From Mycolicibacterium brisbanense (GTDB lineage Bacteria; Actinomycetota; Actinomycetes; Mycobacteriales; Mycobacteriaceae): DNA of 64,000 nucleotides. The stretch is from the NCBI RefSeq assembly GCF_001570425.1, contig NZ_BCSX01000027.1, positions 31,213-95,212 of the forward strand, in the 5' to 3' direction. The notes beneath the pieces are model-generated. The model did no database searches. It was given only the letters and a program-made list of their open reading frames with translations, and was not told the origin of the DNA. Positions 28,648 to 36,552 of the stretch are shown here, in pieces (positions within the stretch are counted from its first letter, which is position 1; each line of letters begins with the position of its first letter). The position numbers and the translations under genes are program-made.

Positions 28648-30456
28648 ATGGCGCCGAGGATTCCACACCACCCGGGAGGGCATCACCCGAATCCGGGCGG
28701 CCACCACCCCAACCCCGGCGGGCACCATCCGCGCAATCCCGGTGGGCACCAGCCGAATTCAAGCGAACACCACCCTCATCCCGGCGGCCAGCATCCCCAC
28801 AATCCCGGCGGGCACCACCCGAGCACTCCCGGCGGCCACCACCCGCACAATCCCGGCGGCCACCATCCCGGCAACGAGGGCGGCCACGGCGGTGGCATCT
28901 TCAGCAAGATCAAAAACGCGTTCGACGACGCGAAGGACATCGTCTCCGACATCAAAGACATCGTCTCCGACGTCAAGGACATCACCGACACGGTCTCCGA
29001 TGTCGCCAGCGACGTAAAAGACATATTCAGCGGCACGTTCGGCGGCCTGGCCAGTGGCCTGGGCAATCTCATCGACATCGGCAGGCAGTTCTTCTCCAAC
29101 GCACCGGAGACACCGATCATCGACGCGGGCCTCAAAGTCATCAACGGCATGAGCGACATGTGCGGCGACGGCAGCCCCGACACGGGTGAGGGCTTCGCCG
29201 GCGGCGCCGACCAGCTCGACAACGTCGGTCAGTCCCTCGATTCCGCTGCGCCCGATGACAGCTGGGAGGGTGGCGGCGCGAGCGCCTACTCCAAGCAGAA
29301 CGTCAAACAGCAGGGCCGGATGCAGACGCTCGCCGAGACCGACAGCACCGTCGCGCAGGTCCTGGCTCAGGAAGCCGAGCAACTGGGCGTCACGGTGCAG
29401 CAACTCAACAGTGCCGCAACCATTCTCCAGCTCGCCATCCTGCCGGCCTCCATCGCGATGGCCGACCCCCTTGGGGGCGAGGCTGTTTCGGTCGCCATCC
29501 AGATCGCCGCGGTGGCCAGCGGCATGGCCATCGCGACTCCGGCGATGGCCAACATGGTGAGCAACTCGATGCAGAACGCCCAGGCCATCCAACAGGCCGC
29601 CAATTCCTATCGCGACGTCGCGTCCAACGCCAAACTCGATGGCTCGCCGTCGTTCTCGCCGTCGACGCGCGGTAACCGCCGGCCGCATCAAAAGGACCCC
29701 CACGGCAAGCCCGAGTCCCAGACACCCCCGTGGCTCAACCAGACCCCGCTCGGCGACAACGCGACACCGGGCAGCGGCGAGAGCATGTATCCGGGAGGCG
29801 GTGGCGGCACCGGCGGCGGCACTGGCAGTGGAGGTGGCGGCGGCACAGCCAGCGGCGGAGGTGGCGGCACCGGCAGCGGCGGCGGCAACCCGGCCGCAGG
29901 CACCGGCGGCAGTGGGACCGGCGGAGCTCCGGTCAGCCAAGGATCAGGGGCTGCGAACCCGGCCGGCATGTCCACCGGATCGTCCGGCGGGGTGCCCGGT
30001 GGCCTGCCCAGCGGCGGTGCCTCCGGCGGCGGCTCCCCGAGCGGATTGCTCAGCGGCCTCGGCAGTGCGCTCGGTTCGTTGATCGGCCAGGCTGCCCAGC
30101 AGGGTGCCCAGGCCGCCCAGAATGCCCAGAACCAGAAGGCCCAGGAGCCCGGCCCCGGCGAGAAGGACGGGGCCAAGGACAAAGACGGTAAGGACTTGGA
30201 GAAGGACGCCAAGGACGAAGACGGCGACAAAGCGGACGGCGACGCCGACAAGGACGGAAAGGCCGACGTCAAACCCGAGAACGCGCAACCGGCCGGCGCC
30301 CAGGCCGGGCCGGGCGCTCCCGGCGAGCGGGCCCCGATTCACTTCGAGTTCGACATGGACCGCGAGCAGGTGCACGGGCCGGTCAACGTGACACTCGATC
30401 CGGATCACCCCAACGCCGCACCCGTCGTCTCCCGTCCGCCCACCCAGCAGGTCTGA
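28648..30456 (+). CDS. EspA/EspE-like ESX secretion-associated protein with His-rich N-terminus
   Basis: 602 residues with an unusual build. Residues 1-80 are HHPGG-type repeats with 22 histidines; 88-130 are acidic amphipathic repeats (DIVSDIKDIVSDVKD); then an EspA/EspE-like core with the W-x-G turn SWEGGGASAYSKQN (Trp206, Gly208, Tyr214) and a hydrophobic Ala-rich hairpin (about 255-300). Residues 380-480 are Gly/Ser/Thr-rich and 490-550 are Lys/Asp repeats. The W-x-G plus AYxxQN layout matches EspE/EspA of ESX-1. With the two genes that follow it reproduces espA-espC-espD order. The His-rich segment is not found in the EspA or EspE I remember and could bind metal. Function inferred. Confidence 0.75.
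   Translation: MAPRIPHHPGGHHPNPGGHHPNPGGHHPRNPGGHQPNSSEHHPHPGGQHPHNPGGHHPSTPGGHHPHNPGGHHPGNEGGHGGGIFSKIKNAFDDAKDIVSDIKDIVSDVKDITDTVSDVASDVKDIFSGTFGGLASGLGNLIDIGRQFFSNAPETPIIDAGLKVINGMSDMCGDGSPDTGEGFAGGADQLDNVGQSLDSAAPDDSWEGGGASAYSKQNVKQQGRMQTLAETDSTVAQVLAQEAEQLGVTVQQLNSAATILQLAILPASIAMADPLGGEAVSVAIQIAAVASGMAIATPAMANMVSNSMQNAQAIQQAANSYRDVASNAKLDGSPSFSPSTRGNRRPHQKDPHGKPESQTPPWLNQTPLGDNATPGSGESMYPGGGGGTGGGTGSGGGGGTASGGGGGTGSGGGNPAAGTGGSGTGGAPVSQGSGAANPAGMSTGSSGGVPGGLPSGGASGGGSPSGLLSGLGSALGSLIGQAAQQGAQAAQNAQNQKAQEPGPGEKDGAKDKDGKDLEKDAKDEDGDKADGDADKDGKADVKPENAQPAGAQAGPGAPGERAPIHFEFDMDREQVHGPVNVTLDPDHPNAAPVVSRPPTQQV
28664..28890 (+). repeat. Degenerate in-frame tandem repeat coding His-Pro-Gly units
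   Basis: About 15-24-base units around GGCGGCCACCACCC encode PGGHHPxN repeats at the start of the EspA-like protein. The wobble positions vary, so the peptide repeat appears maintained by selection rather than being very recent. It is not a CRISPR: there are no unique spacers. Confidence 0.7.
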
Positions 30457-30483
30457 CCGAACTCCGACTAGAGGGAGATCCCC

Positions 30484-30795
30484 ATGGGAAATTTGAACGT
30501 CACCACGGCTCATCTGCGCGAATTGGCAAGCCAGCAAAGCGAAGCCGCGAGCGCCATCACCGAAGCCGCCGCTGCGACGCAAGGCACGGCGATGAACATG
30601 TGGAGCTCGCACGGCCTTGTCTGCTCCGCCACGAACATGGCGGTGATGGCAGCCGACGGCGCGCGAGGGGCCGCCTGCGCTGCCGCGGCGAAGGTCTCGT
30701 CGACCCTGTCGGAGATGCTGGATACGGCCGCCTCGCAATACGACCAGACCGACTCCACGCAGGCCTCAGAGCTCGACACCACGATGCACACCTGA
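30484..30795 (+). CDS. EspC/EspF-like ESX secretion-associated protein
   Basis: A 103-residue helical-hairpin protein, the same length as EspC and EspF. Family positions match: an N-terminal NLNVTTAHLRELAS, the turn SHGLVCSATN (compare THGPYCSQFN in EspC) and a C-terminal YxxxD export motif as YDQTD (86-90). It is therefore a likely type VII secretion substrate that partners the EspA-like protein. AGGGAGATCCCC precedes the ATG, 27 bp after the previous gene. Confidence 0.82.
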   Translation: MGNLNVTTAHLRELASQQSEAASAITEAAAATQGTAMNMWSSHGLVCSATNMAVMAADGARGAACAAAAKVSSTLSEMLDTAASQYDQTDSTQASELDTTMHT

Positions 30796-30849
30796 TGGCG
30801 CGACGCCGCGCGCCGCACTGTCCCATCTGCGCCTTCAAGGGGTTGAACA

Positions 30850-31470
30850 ATGGCTGACCACGACCGGTTCGACGATGCCGACGAGTGGGGCGGCTCGCAC
30901 GACGACGGGTTGGGTGCGTTCGACTTCTCGACCCCCGACGCCGTGGACGACGACGATACGAGCCTGGACTCGTTCGGCGGTTTCGAATCGCACGATTCCG
31001 GCACGCACAGCGACGACAGCGCGCAGGACGACGATTTCGCCGCGCTGTACGTGGATGAACCGGCCGCCGAGCACGACACCGACGGCGACCTCGCGGCCTT
31101 CCATGACCCCGATCCGCAGCCCGGCGACGAGGAACAGGAAACGCTGTTTCCGCTGTTTGTCGTCACCAATCCCCCGGGCACGGTCAGCGTCACCGCCGCG
31201 ATCAGTGGTCAGCTGCAGCAGATTCAGCTCTCCCCTCAGGCGAGCAAGATGACCGAGTCCGAGCTCGGCCACGAGATCCAGCGGACCGCGGCCGTCGCCA
31301 TCAAGAAGGCACAGGCGGGGCTGAATTTCTTCGTGTACAGCACCTTGGTCAAGCAAGGCATGGATCATTCGTCGGCGCGCAATTTCGTGGAGTTCGGCAT
31401 GCACCTGCCGAACATCGAGCAGGCCAAGGAAGCCGAGGCCGAGTTCGTCGCGCAGTATCGGCGGGAATGA
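30850..31470 (+). CDS. EspD/EspH-like protein
   Basis: 206 residues: an acidic, Asp/Ser-rich disordered N-terminus (1-95) and a compact YbaB-like core, LFPLFVVTNPPGTVSVTA and on to AVAIKKAQAGLNFFV. This core matches EspD/EspH, which read LFTVTNPxxxVSVSTLMDG...ADLARQKA in M. tuberculosis. EspD stabilises EspA and EspC, so a chaperone-like role for the two preceding products is the simplest inference. Third gene of the triad; ends 2 bp from the convergent tetR stop. Confidence 0.82.
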   Translation: MADHDRFDDADEWGGSHDDGLGAFDFSTPDAVDDDDTSLDSFGGFESHDSGTHSDDSAQDDDFAALYVDEPAAEHDTDGDLAAFHDPDPQPGDEEQETLFPLFVVTNPPGTVSVTAAISGQLQQIQLSPQASKMTESELGHEIQRTAAVAIKKAQAGLNFFVYSTLVKQGMDHSSARNFVEFGMHLPNIEQAKEAEAEFVAQYRRE

Positions 31471-31472
31471 GG

Positions 31473-32102
31473 TCAGCCCACCCCGGGCAGCCCCAGTTCG
31501 TCGGCGTCGGCGGTGAGATAGCGCGTCACCGTCGGCGCCACCAACCGCACCACCTCGTCATCGGACAACGTCGCCAGCGGCGGGATCTCCATCACGTACC
31601 GCAGCAACGCAACGCCCACGAGGCTCGACGCGGCCAGCATGGCCCGTAACCGCGCCTGTTCGCCGCCGCCGAGCACTCCCGAAACCGCGGTCAGCACGTA
31701 GTTCTGCATGAAACCCCGAAATGCTTCGTGCGCATCGGTATTCGATGTCGCGGACTGCAGCATCACCCGCATGCTCGCGGCGGTGTCCGGTGCGGTCCAG
31801 ATGCCGAGGTAGGTGCGCACCATCCGGGTGCCGATGTCGTCGCCGGCCCCTTCCAGCGCCGCCACCAGATTGGCCGGGTCGATGATCAGCTGCAGGGATT
31901 CGCGAAACAGGTCGGCCTTGGAGCCGAACAGGTAGAGCACCATCGACGGGTCGACGTGGGCATCGCGGGCGATGGCGCGCAGCGTCGTCTTCTCATAACC
32001 GTCGGTGGCGAACCGGACTTTCGCGGCCGCCAGCACCGCGTCCCGAGAGACCGGATCGCCCTGCCTGCGGCCGCGGCGCTTGGTTTGCGCAGGTGAAGCC
32101 AT
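31473..32102 (-). CDS. TetR-family regulator
   Basis: A 209-residue TetR protein. The helix-turn-helix is LRAIARDAHVDPSMVLYLF near residue 41, preceded by a basic N-terminal tail (KRRGRRQGD). The ligand domain resembles the TetR_C_17/AcrR group. It is divergent from the membrane protein gene at 32203, and two similar inverted repeats lie between them, so it likely controls that gene and itself. Confidence 0.9.
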   Translation of the reverse strand: MASPAQTKRRGRRQGDPVSRDAVLAAAKVRFATDGYEKTTLRAIARDAHVDPSMVLYLFGSKADLFRESLQLIIDPANLVAALEGAGDDIGTRMVRTYLGIWTAPDTAASMRVMLQSATSNTDAHEAFRGFMQNYVLTAVSGVLGGGEQARLRAMLAASSLVGVALLRYVMEIPPLATLSDDEVVRLVAPTVTRYLTADADELGLPGVG

Positions 32103-32116
32103 GCGCGAACACTATC

Positions 32117-32136
32117 ATTTCAATGCCCGTTGAAAT
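32117..32136. promoter_or_regulatory. Putative TetR operator (ATTTCAA-N6-TTGAAAT)
   Basis: Perfect 7-bp inverted repeat with a 6-bp spacer, 15 bp upstream of the tetR start. A weaker copy with the same spacing follows at 32174. Confidence 0.65.
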
Positions 32137-32173
32137 ATTGCCAGGGCGGCGTTACGCTCGGCGCAGCGCATTA

Positions 32174-32191
32174 ATTCAACACTGGATGAAA
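32174..32191. promoter_or_regulatory. Second, imperfect TetR operator
   Basis: ATTCAA-N6-ATGAAA, one mismatch between half-sites but the same 6-bp spacer as the 32117 site. It sits just upstream of the membrane protein start at 32203. Confidence 0.45.
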
Positions 32192-32202
32192 AGGTTGGTC
32201 CC

Positions 32203-33213
32203 GTGACAACAACCGCGTTCCCCGCCCCCGCACACCACGCCGCTCCCGAACATCGTCCGCCCGCCGCGCTGCGCGCGACCGGCATCATCGCCCTGTTGAC
32301 CGCCGCGATCGCGCTCGTCGCCGTCGCCTTCGCACTGCCCGCGGCACGGTCCAAACCTCACAACGTTCCCATCGGCGCCGCAGGAGGACAGGCGGCGAGC
32401 AGCCAGGTCGCCGAACGCCTCGAGCAGCAGGCACCGGGCGCGTTCGCCGTCACCTACTACCCGGGCGAAGCCGAGCTGCGCGATGCCATTCGCAATCGAA
32501 ATGTCTACGGCGGCATCGCCTTCGGTCCGCAGGGTCCGTTGATGCTGATCGCCACCGGAGCCAGTCCCGCGGTCGCGCAGTTGCTCACCCAGGTCGGCAC
32601 CGGCATCGCACAGCACTCGGGCGTCGCGCTGCGCACTCAGGATGTGGCCCCGCCACCGGCCAAGGATCCCCGCGGCGCGGGTCTGGCCGCATCGGCCCTT
32701 CCCATCACCCTGGCAGGCATGCTGCCGGCAATCGCCCTGGTGCTCGCGCTCAAGCGTGAGGTGTGGACCCGGCTCGTCGCCACCGTCGTGTTCTCCGGGA
32801 TCGCCGGCGTCACCATCGCAGCGCTGCTGTACTACGTGTTCGGCTCGATCGAGGTCAATATGTGGGGCGTGGCCGCAGGTCTAACCCTCGGCATCGGCGC
32901 GGCCGGGCTGTTCATGCTGGGAATGGGCTCGCTGTTCGGCAAGGCCGGGCTGGCACTGGGCGCAGCGCTGGCGCTTCTGGTCGGCAACCCGCTGTCCGGG
33001 CTCACCTCGGCGCCCGAGATGCTGCCCCGCGGATGGGGATTCGCCGGACAACTGCTGCCTCAAGGCGCCAACGCCACACTGTTGCGGTCCACGGCGTTCT
33101 TCGACGGCGCAGGTGCGACCACCGCGATCGTGGTGTTGAGTTGCTGGGCGCTTGCGGGTGCGGCGCTGGTGGTGACGGCCGCTTTGCGGCAGCCCCCGCG
33201 GCGACACGGTTAG
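32203..33213 (+). CDS. Membrane protein of the ABC-2/YhgE-like type
   Basis: 336 residues: one N-terminal helix (IIALLTAAIALVAVAFALPA), an extracytoplasmic domain (about 50-160, YYPGEAELRDAIRNRNVYGGI), then five C-terminal helices. This one-plus-five layout is that of ABC-2/Pip/YhgE-type exporters and phage-infection-protein-like membrane proteins. GTG start. Controlled probably by the divergent TetR. The flavohaemoglobin gene follows 11 bp later, suggesting co-transcription. Function unknown; efflux is a guess. Confidence 0.78.
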   Translation: MTTTAFPAPAHHAAPEHRPPAALRATGIIALLTAAIALVAVAFALPAARSKPHNVPIGAAGGQAASSQVAERLEQQAPGAFAVTYYPGEAELRDAIRNRNVYGGIAFGPQGPLMLIATGASPAVAQLLTQVGTGIAQHSGVALRTQDVAPPPAKDPRGAGLAASALPITLAGMLPAIALVLALKREVWTRLVATVVFSGIAGVTIAALLYYVFGSIEVNMWGVAAGLTLGIGAAGLFMLGMGSLFGKAGLALGAALALLVGNPLSGLTSAPEMLPRGWGFAGQLLPQGANATLLRSTAFFDGAGATTAIVVLSCWALAGAALVVTAALRQPPRRHG

Positions 33214-33224
33214 AATGCGACCGC

Positions 33225-34391
33225 GTGGGCCTCGATGACCGTGACGCGTTGCAGATACTCCGCGATGCGGTCGACCCCGAGCACGGGTCCGACGCGCTGA
33301 TCCGCGACTTCTACACCCACTGGTTCGCCACCGACCTGACCGTGCGAGACCTGTTCCCGCCCGACATGACCCAGCAACGTACGGTGTTCGCCCGTGCGAT
33401 GACGTGGCTCTTCGGCGAACTGATCGACCAACGCGCGGAAGAGCCGGTGGCGTTCCTCGCCCAGCTGGGCCGAGATCACCGCAAATACGGTGTGACGCAA
33501 CAGCATTACGACTCCATGCGGGAAGCCTTGCTGGTCACCATGCGCGCGCATCTCGGCGCAGGGTTCACCGACCGCATCGCCGACGCCGCGCATGAGGCGG
33601 TCGGGTTGTTCGTCGGGGTGATGCGCGGAGCCGCAGATGCCGAACAGACCCCGGCCTACTGCGACGGCACCGTCATCGAGCACCTCCGCGTCACCCGCGA
33701 CGTCTCGGTGATCCGCCTGCAACTCGACCAGCCGCTGTTCTATCACCCCGGCCAATACGTGACAGTGCAAGTGCCGCAATGGCCGCGGCGGTGGCGCTAC
33801 CTCAGTCCGGCCATCCCCGCAGACCGGTCGGGCGCCGTCGAATTCCACGTCCGCTCGGTCACCGGCGGCATGGTCAGCACCGCGATCGTCGCCGAGACCC
33901 GCGTCGGCGACCGGTGGCGGATATCCAGCCCGCACGGCGCCATGCAGGTCGACCGCGGCGGCGAGGACGTGCTCATGGTCGCAGGCAGCACCGGCCTGGC
34001 ACCACTGCGCACGCTGATCATGGACATGACCCAGCACGGGGTGAATCCGCGGGTGCACCTGTTCTTCGGCGGGCGGTACCCGTGTGACCTCTACGATCTC
34101 AAGACGCTGTGGCAGATCGCCTCGTCGAACCCGTGGCTGTCGGTGACCCCGGTCTCCGAATACAGCACCGATCCGCCGTGGGCCGCCGACTATCCCGACC
34201 CTCAGCCGCCGCGCGGCCTGCATGTCCGCCAGACCGGTCTGCTTCCCGACGTGGTGACCCGCTACGGCAACTGGGGCGATCGCCAGATCCTGATCTGCGG
34301 CAGTCCCGGCATGGTGGAGGCGACGAAAGCCGCTCTGATCGCCAGAGGCGCACCGCCTGAACACATCCAGCACGACCCACTGACAGACTGA
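33225..34391 (+). CDS. Type II flavohaemoglobin
   Basis: 388 residues: N-terminal globin (1-130) with the proximal-histidine segment LGRDHRKYGVTQQHY, then an FAD domain (PGQYVTVQVPQWPRRWRYLS) and NAD(H) domain (VAGSTGLAPLRTLI, ILICGSPGMV). The order is that of flavohaemoglobins; the sequence matches the divergent mycobacterial type II group (Rv0385-like), whose FAD and haem pockets differ from NO dioxygenases such as Hmp, and which has been linked to D-lactate oxidation. Which reaction this one performs is open. GTG start at 33225; likely one transcript with the preceding membrane protein. Confidence 0.87.
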   Translation: MGLDDRDALQILRDAVDPEHGSDALIRDFYTHWFATDLTVRDLFPPDMTQQRTVFARAMTWLFGELIDQRAEEPVAFLAQLGRDHRKYGVTQQHYDSMREALLVTMRAHLGAGFTDRIADAAHEAVGLFVGVMRGAADAEQTPAYCDGTVIEHLRVTRDVSVIRLQLDQPLFYHPGQYVTVQVPQWPRRWRYLSPAIPADRSGAVEFHVRSVTGGMVSTAIVAETRVGDRWRISSPHGAMQVDRGGEDVLMVAGSTGLAPLRTLIMDMTQHGVNPRVHLFFGGRYPCDLYDLKTLWQIASSNPWLSVTPVSEYSTDPPWAADYPDPQPPRGLHVRQTGLLPDVVTRYGNWGDRQILICGSPGMVEATKAALIARGAPPEHIQHDPLTD

Positions 34392-34434
34392 CCGTATTGG
34401 TGTGACCGCAACCACCGCATGACAGACTGGCGCC

Positions 34435-35337
34435 ATGGCCGACTATCAACCTGTCATCCTGCGCGACCCGTCGTCATCACTGACTGCGACGTATGTACCG
34501 GTCGCCGGCATGGTCTGCACATCGCTGGCCGATGACGGTGCGGAGTTCCTGGGCCAGCGGCGCGGCCTGGAGGCCTACATCACCACCGGTAAGACGATGG
34601 GCATCCCGATCCTGTACCCGTGGGCAAATCGGTTGAGCGCCAGCAAATATGCCATCAACGGCGCGGTCGTGACGCTGACGCCCGGGGTGGCCGGGGTGCG
34701 CAGTGACCAGCACGGCGTACCCATCCACGGCGTACTCGCCGCCAACCCCGGGTGGCTGGTGATCGAACAGACCGACAACAAACTCGTCGCGATCCTCGAC
34801 TGGGGCGGCAAGCCGCGACTGCTGACGACCTTCCCGTTCCCGCACATCCTGACCATGACGGTGACGCTCGCGGACCGCACCCTGACCGTGGCAACCACCG
34901 TGATGCCGTCGACGGCGGCGTCGGTGCCGTTGTGCTACGGCTACCACCCGTATCTCAAGATCCCGGATGTGCCGCGGGAGGAATGGCAGCTGCAGACGCC
35001 GACGATGCGCCATCTGCCGGTGGACAACTGGGGCATCCCGACCGGAGAAACCGAGGAATGGCCCGGCGGCACCGAGCCGCTCAAGACCACCGAACTCGAC
35101 CACGGCTTCGACCAGGTTCGCGAGGGCTCGGTGTTCGCCATCTCGGGCGGCGGCCGTCGCGTGGAGGTGACGTTCGAGCGCGGCTACCCCGCCGCGCAAC
35201 TGTTCGCGCCGGGTAACGACGACGTGATCGGGATCGAGCCGATGGCCGCGCCCACCGACTCTCTGCGCCGCGGCAACTATCCGATGGCGGTTCCGGGGCA
35301 GCCGGAAACCAGCACGTTCTCGATCAAGGTCAGCTAG
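34435..35337 (+). CDS. Aldose 1-epimerase family protein
   Basis: A 300-residue beta-sandwich mutarotase. Substrate and catalytic positions are visible: PILYPWANRL, PIHGVLA, the catalytic His in CYGYHPYLK and the catalytic Glu in VIGIEPMAAP. It interconverts anomers of aldoses. It stands alone after the flavohaemoglobin and is convergent with the oxidase gene, 11 bp away. Confidence 0.9.
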   Translation: MADYQPVILRDPSSSLTATYVPVAGMVCTSLADDGAEFLGQRRGLEAYITTGKTMGIPILYPWANRLSASKYAINGAVVTLTPGVAGVRSDQHGVPIHGVLAANPGWLVIEQTDNKLVAILDWGGKPRLLTTFPFPHILTMTVTLADRTLTVATTVMPSTAASVPLCYGYHPYLKIPDVPREEWQLQTPTMRHLPVDNWGIPTGETEEWPGGTEPLKTTELDHGFDQVREGSVFAISGGGRRVEVTFERGYPAAQLFAPGNDDVIGIEPMAAPTDSLRRGNYPMAVPGQPETSTFSIKVS

Positions 35338-35348
35338 CCGGGCCGCTT

Positions 35349-36500
35349 TCAACCGACTCGCGCGAAACGGTCTGGGCCGAACGCTGAGGTGTGCAGCTCA
35401 GCTGTACCGGTTTGAGCCAGTTGCGCGGCGACCTCGCCGAAGGCGGGCGCCATCTTGAAGCCATGCCCCGAGAACCCTGCGAGTATCCAGACGTTGTCCA
35501 GCCCCGGAGCCCGACCGACCACGGGGGCGCCGTCAACGGTGTAGCCGTCCATGAAGGTCTCCACGCGCGCCGGTTCCGGCGTCAGGCCCGCGAGGAGCAT
35601 GGACAGCTCCCGCCCTGTCGCTGTGATCCGGCTCCGGTTCACCGTGTGATCGAGCCGGTCAGGGTCGGTGACCATTTCTGACGGGCCGAAATCCGAATAG
35701 GACTGGTGCATACCCACTTTGACCGTCGCGCCGTCGAGTGACGGGAACCCGAACACAAGGCCGTGCGGGGACTCACGGAGAAACACAGGGCTGCGCTGCA
35801 GCCCGTACTGGTCCGGATCCGAAACGGTGTGCCAAGCCAGCTGAACCCGGTGCGGCACCACGAGACGGGCCAGCGCAGGCACCGTTGCGGCAATCCACGG
35901 TCCGACCGTGACGACAGCCTGCGCGACCTTCCATATGCGGTCGCCCGCCTGAATCTCCACATGTCCGCGCAGTGAGGTGATCGTGTCGACGCGCGTGCCG
36001 TCGACGATGTGAGCACCTCCGTCCCGGGCCGCCTTTGCTGCCGCGGCGATCGCTCGCCCCGGCCTGATGACTCCCGCATGCGGGTCGATGACACCGACCT
36101 CATCGGAATGCAAAAGGTGTTGCGGGTATCTCGCCTGTAGTGCTGCATGGTCGAGGAACTCATGGTCCAGTCCGTACTGACGACATCCGTCGAGTACCTG
36201 CGTGATCGCGGGGCCGCCGGGCGATCCGATGGTCAGGCCGGACGTGAGCGTGAGGATCTCGGCCCCGGTCTCACTCTCAAGGTCACGCCACAGGTCCAGC
36301 GAACGTTGCAGATACGGGATGTATTCTGGCCCTTCGACATACGCGGTACGAAAGATTCGCGACTCGCCACCGGCAGCCGACTTGTCGTGACCGACGGTGA
36401 ACTGCTCGAAGCCGATTGCGGCGACACCGGCTCTCGCCAGCTGCCAGAGCGCCATCGAGCCGATCGTCCCGACCCCGACTACAGCAATTTGGGCATCCAT
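35349..36500 (-). CDS. FAD-dependent amine oxidase, sarcosine oxidase/N-methyltryptophan oxidase-like
   Basis: A 383-residue monomeric DAO-family flavoenzyme with dinucleotide motif VVGVGTIGSMALWQLA at the N-terminus and the C-terminal GFSGHGFKMAPAFGE. It should oxidise a secondary or N-methyl amine, producing H2O2. The cysteine that binds FAD covalently in MSOX/MTOX (CMYT motif) appears missing; the corresponding stretch reads ETFMDGYTVDG, so FAD may be bound non-covalently. 52 bp downstream of the MFS gene. These genes look less GC-rich than their surroundings. Confidence 0.87.
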   Translation of the reverse strand: MDAQIAVVGVGTIGSMALWQLARAGVAAIGFEQFTVGHDKSAAGGESRIFRTAYVEGPEYIPYLQRSLDLWRDLESETGAEILTLTSGLTIGSPGGPAITQVLDGCRQYGLDHEFLDHAALQARYPQHLLHSDEVGVIDPHAGVIRPGRAIAAAAKAARDGGAHIVDGTRVDTITSLRGHVEIQAGDRIWKVAQAVVTVGPWIAATVPALARLVVPHRVQLAWHTVSDPDQYGLQRSPVFLRESPHGLVFGFPSLDGATVKVGMHQSYSDFGPSEMVTDPDRLDHTVNRSRITATGRELSMLLAGLTPEPARVETFMDGYTVDGAPVVGRAPGLDNVWILAGFSGHGFKMAPAFGEVAAQLAQTGTAELHTSAFGPDRFARVG

Positions 36501-36552
36501 CTATTTCTCTGCTTTCGTGTTCTGCGGGTACATGTGACAGGTGCGCGGATAC

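Noticed and set aside
28664..28890. CRISPR-like periodic repeats
   Set aside because: The units are coding, degenerate and without unique spacers of even length; no cas gene is near.
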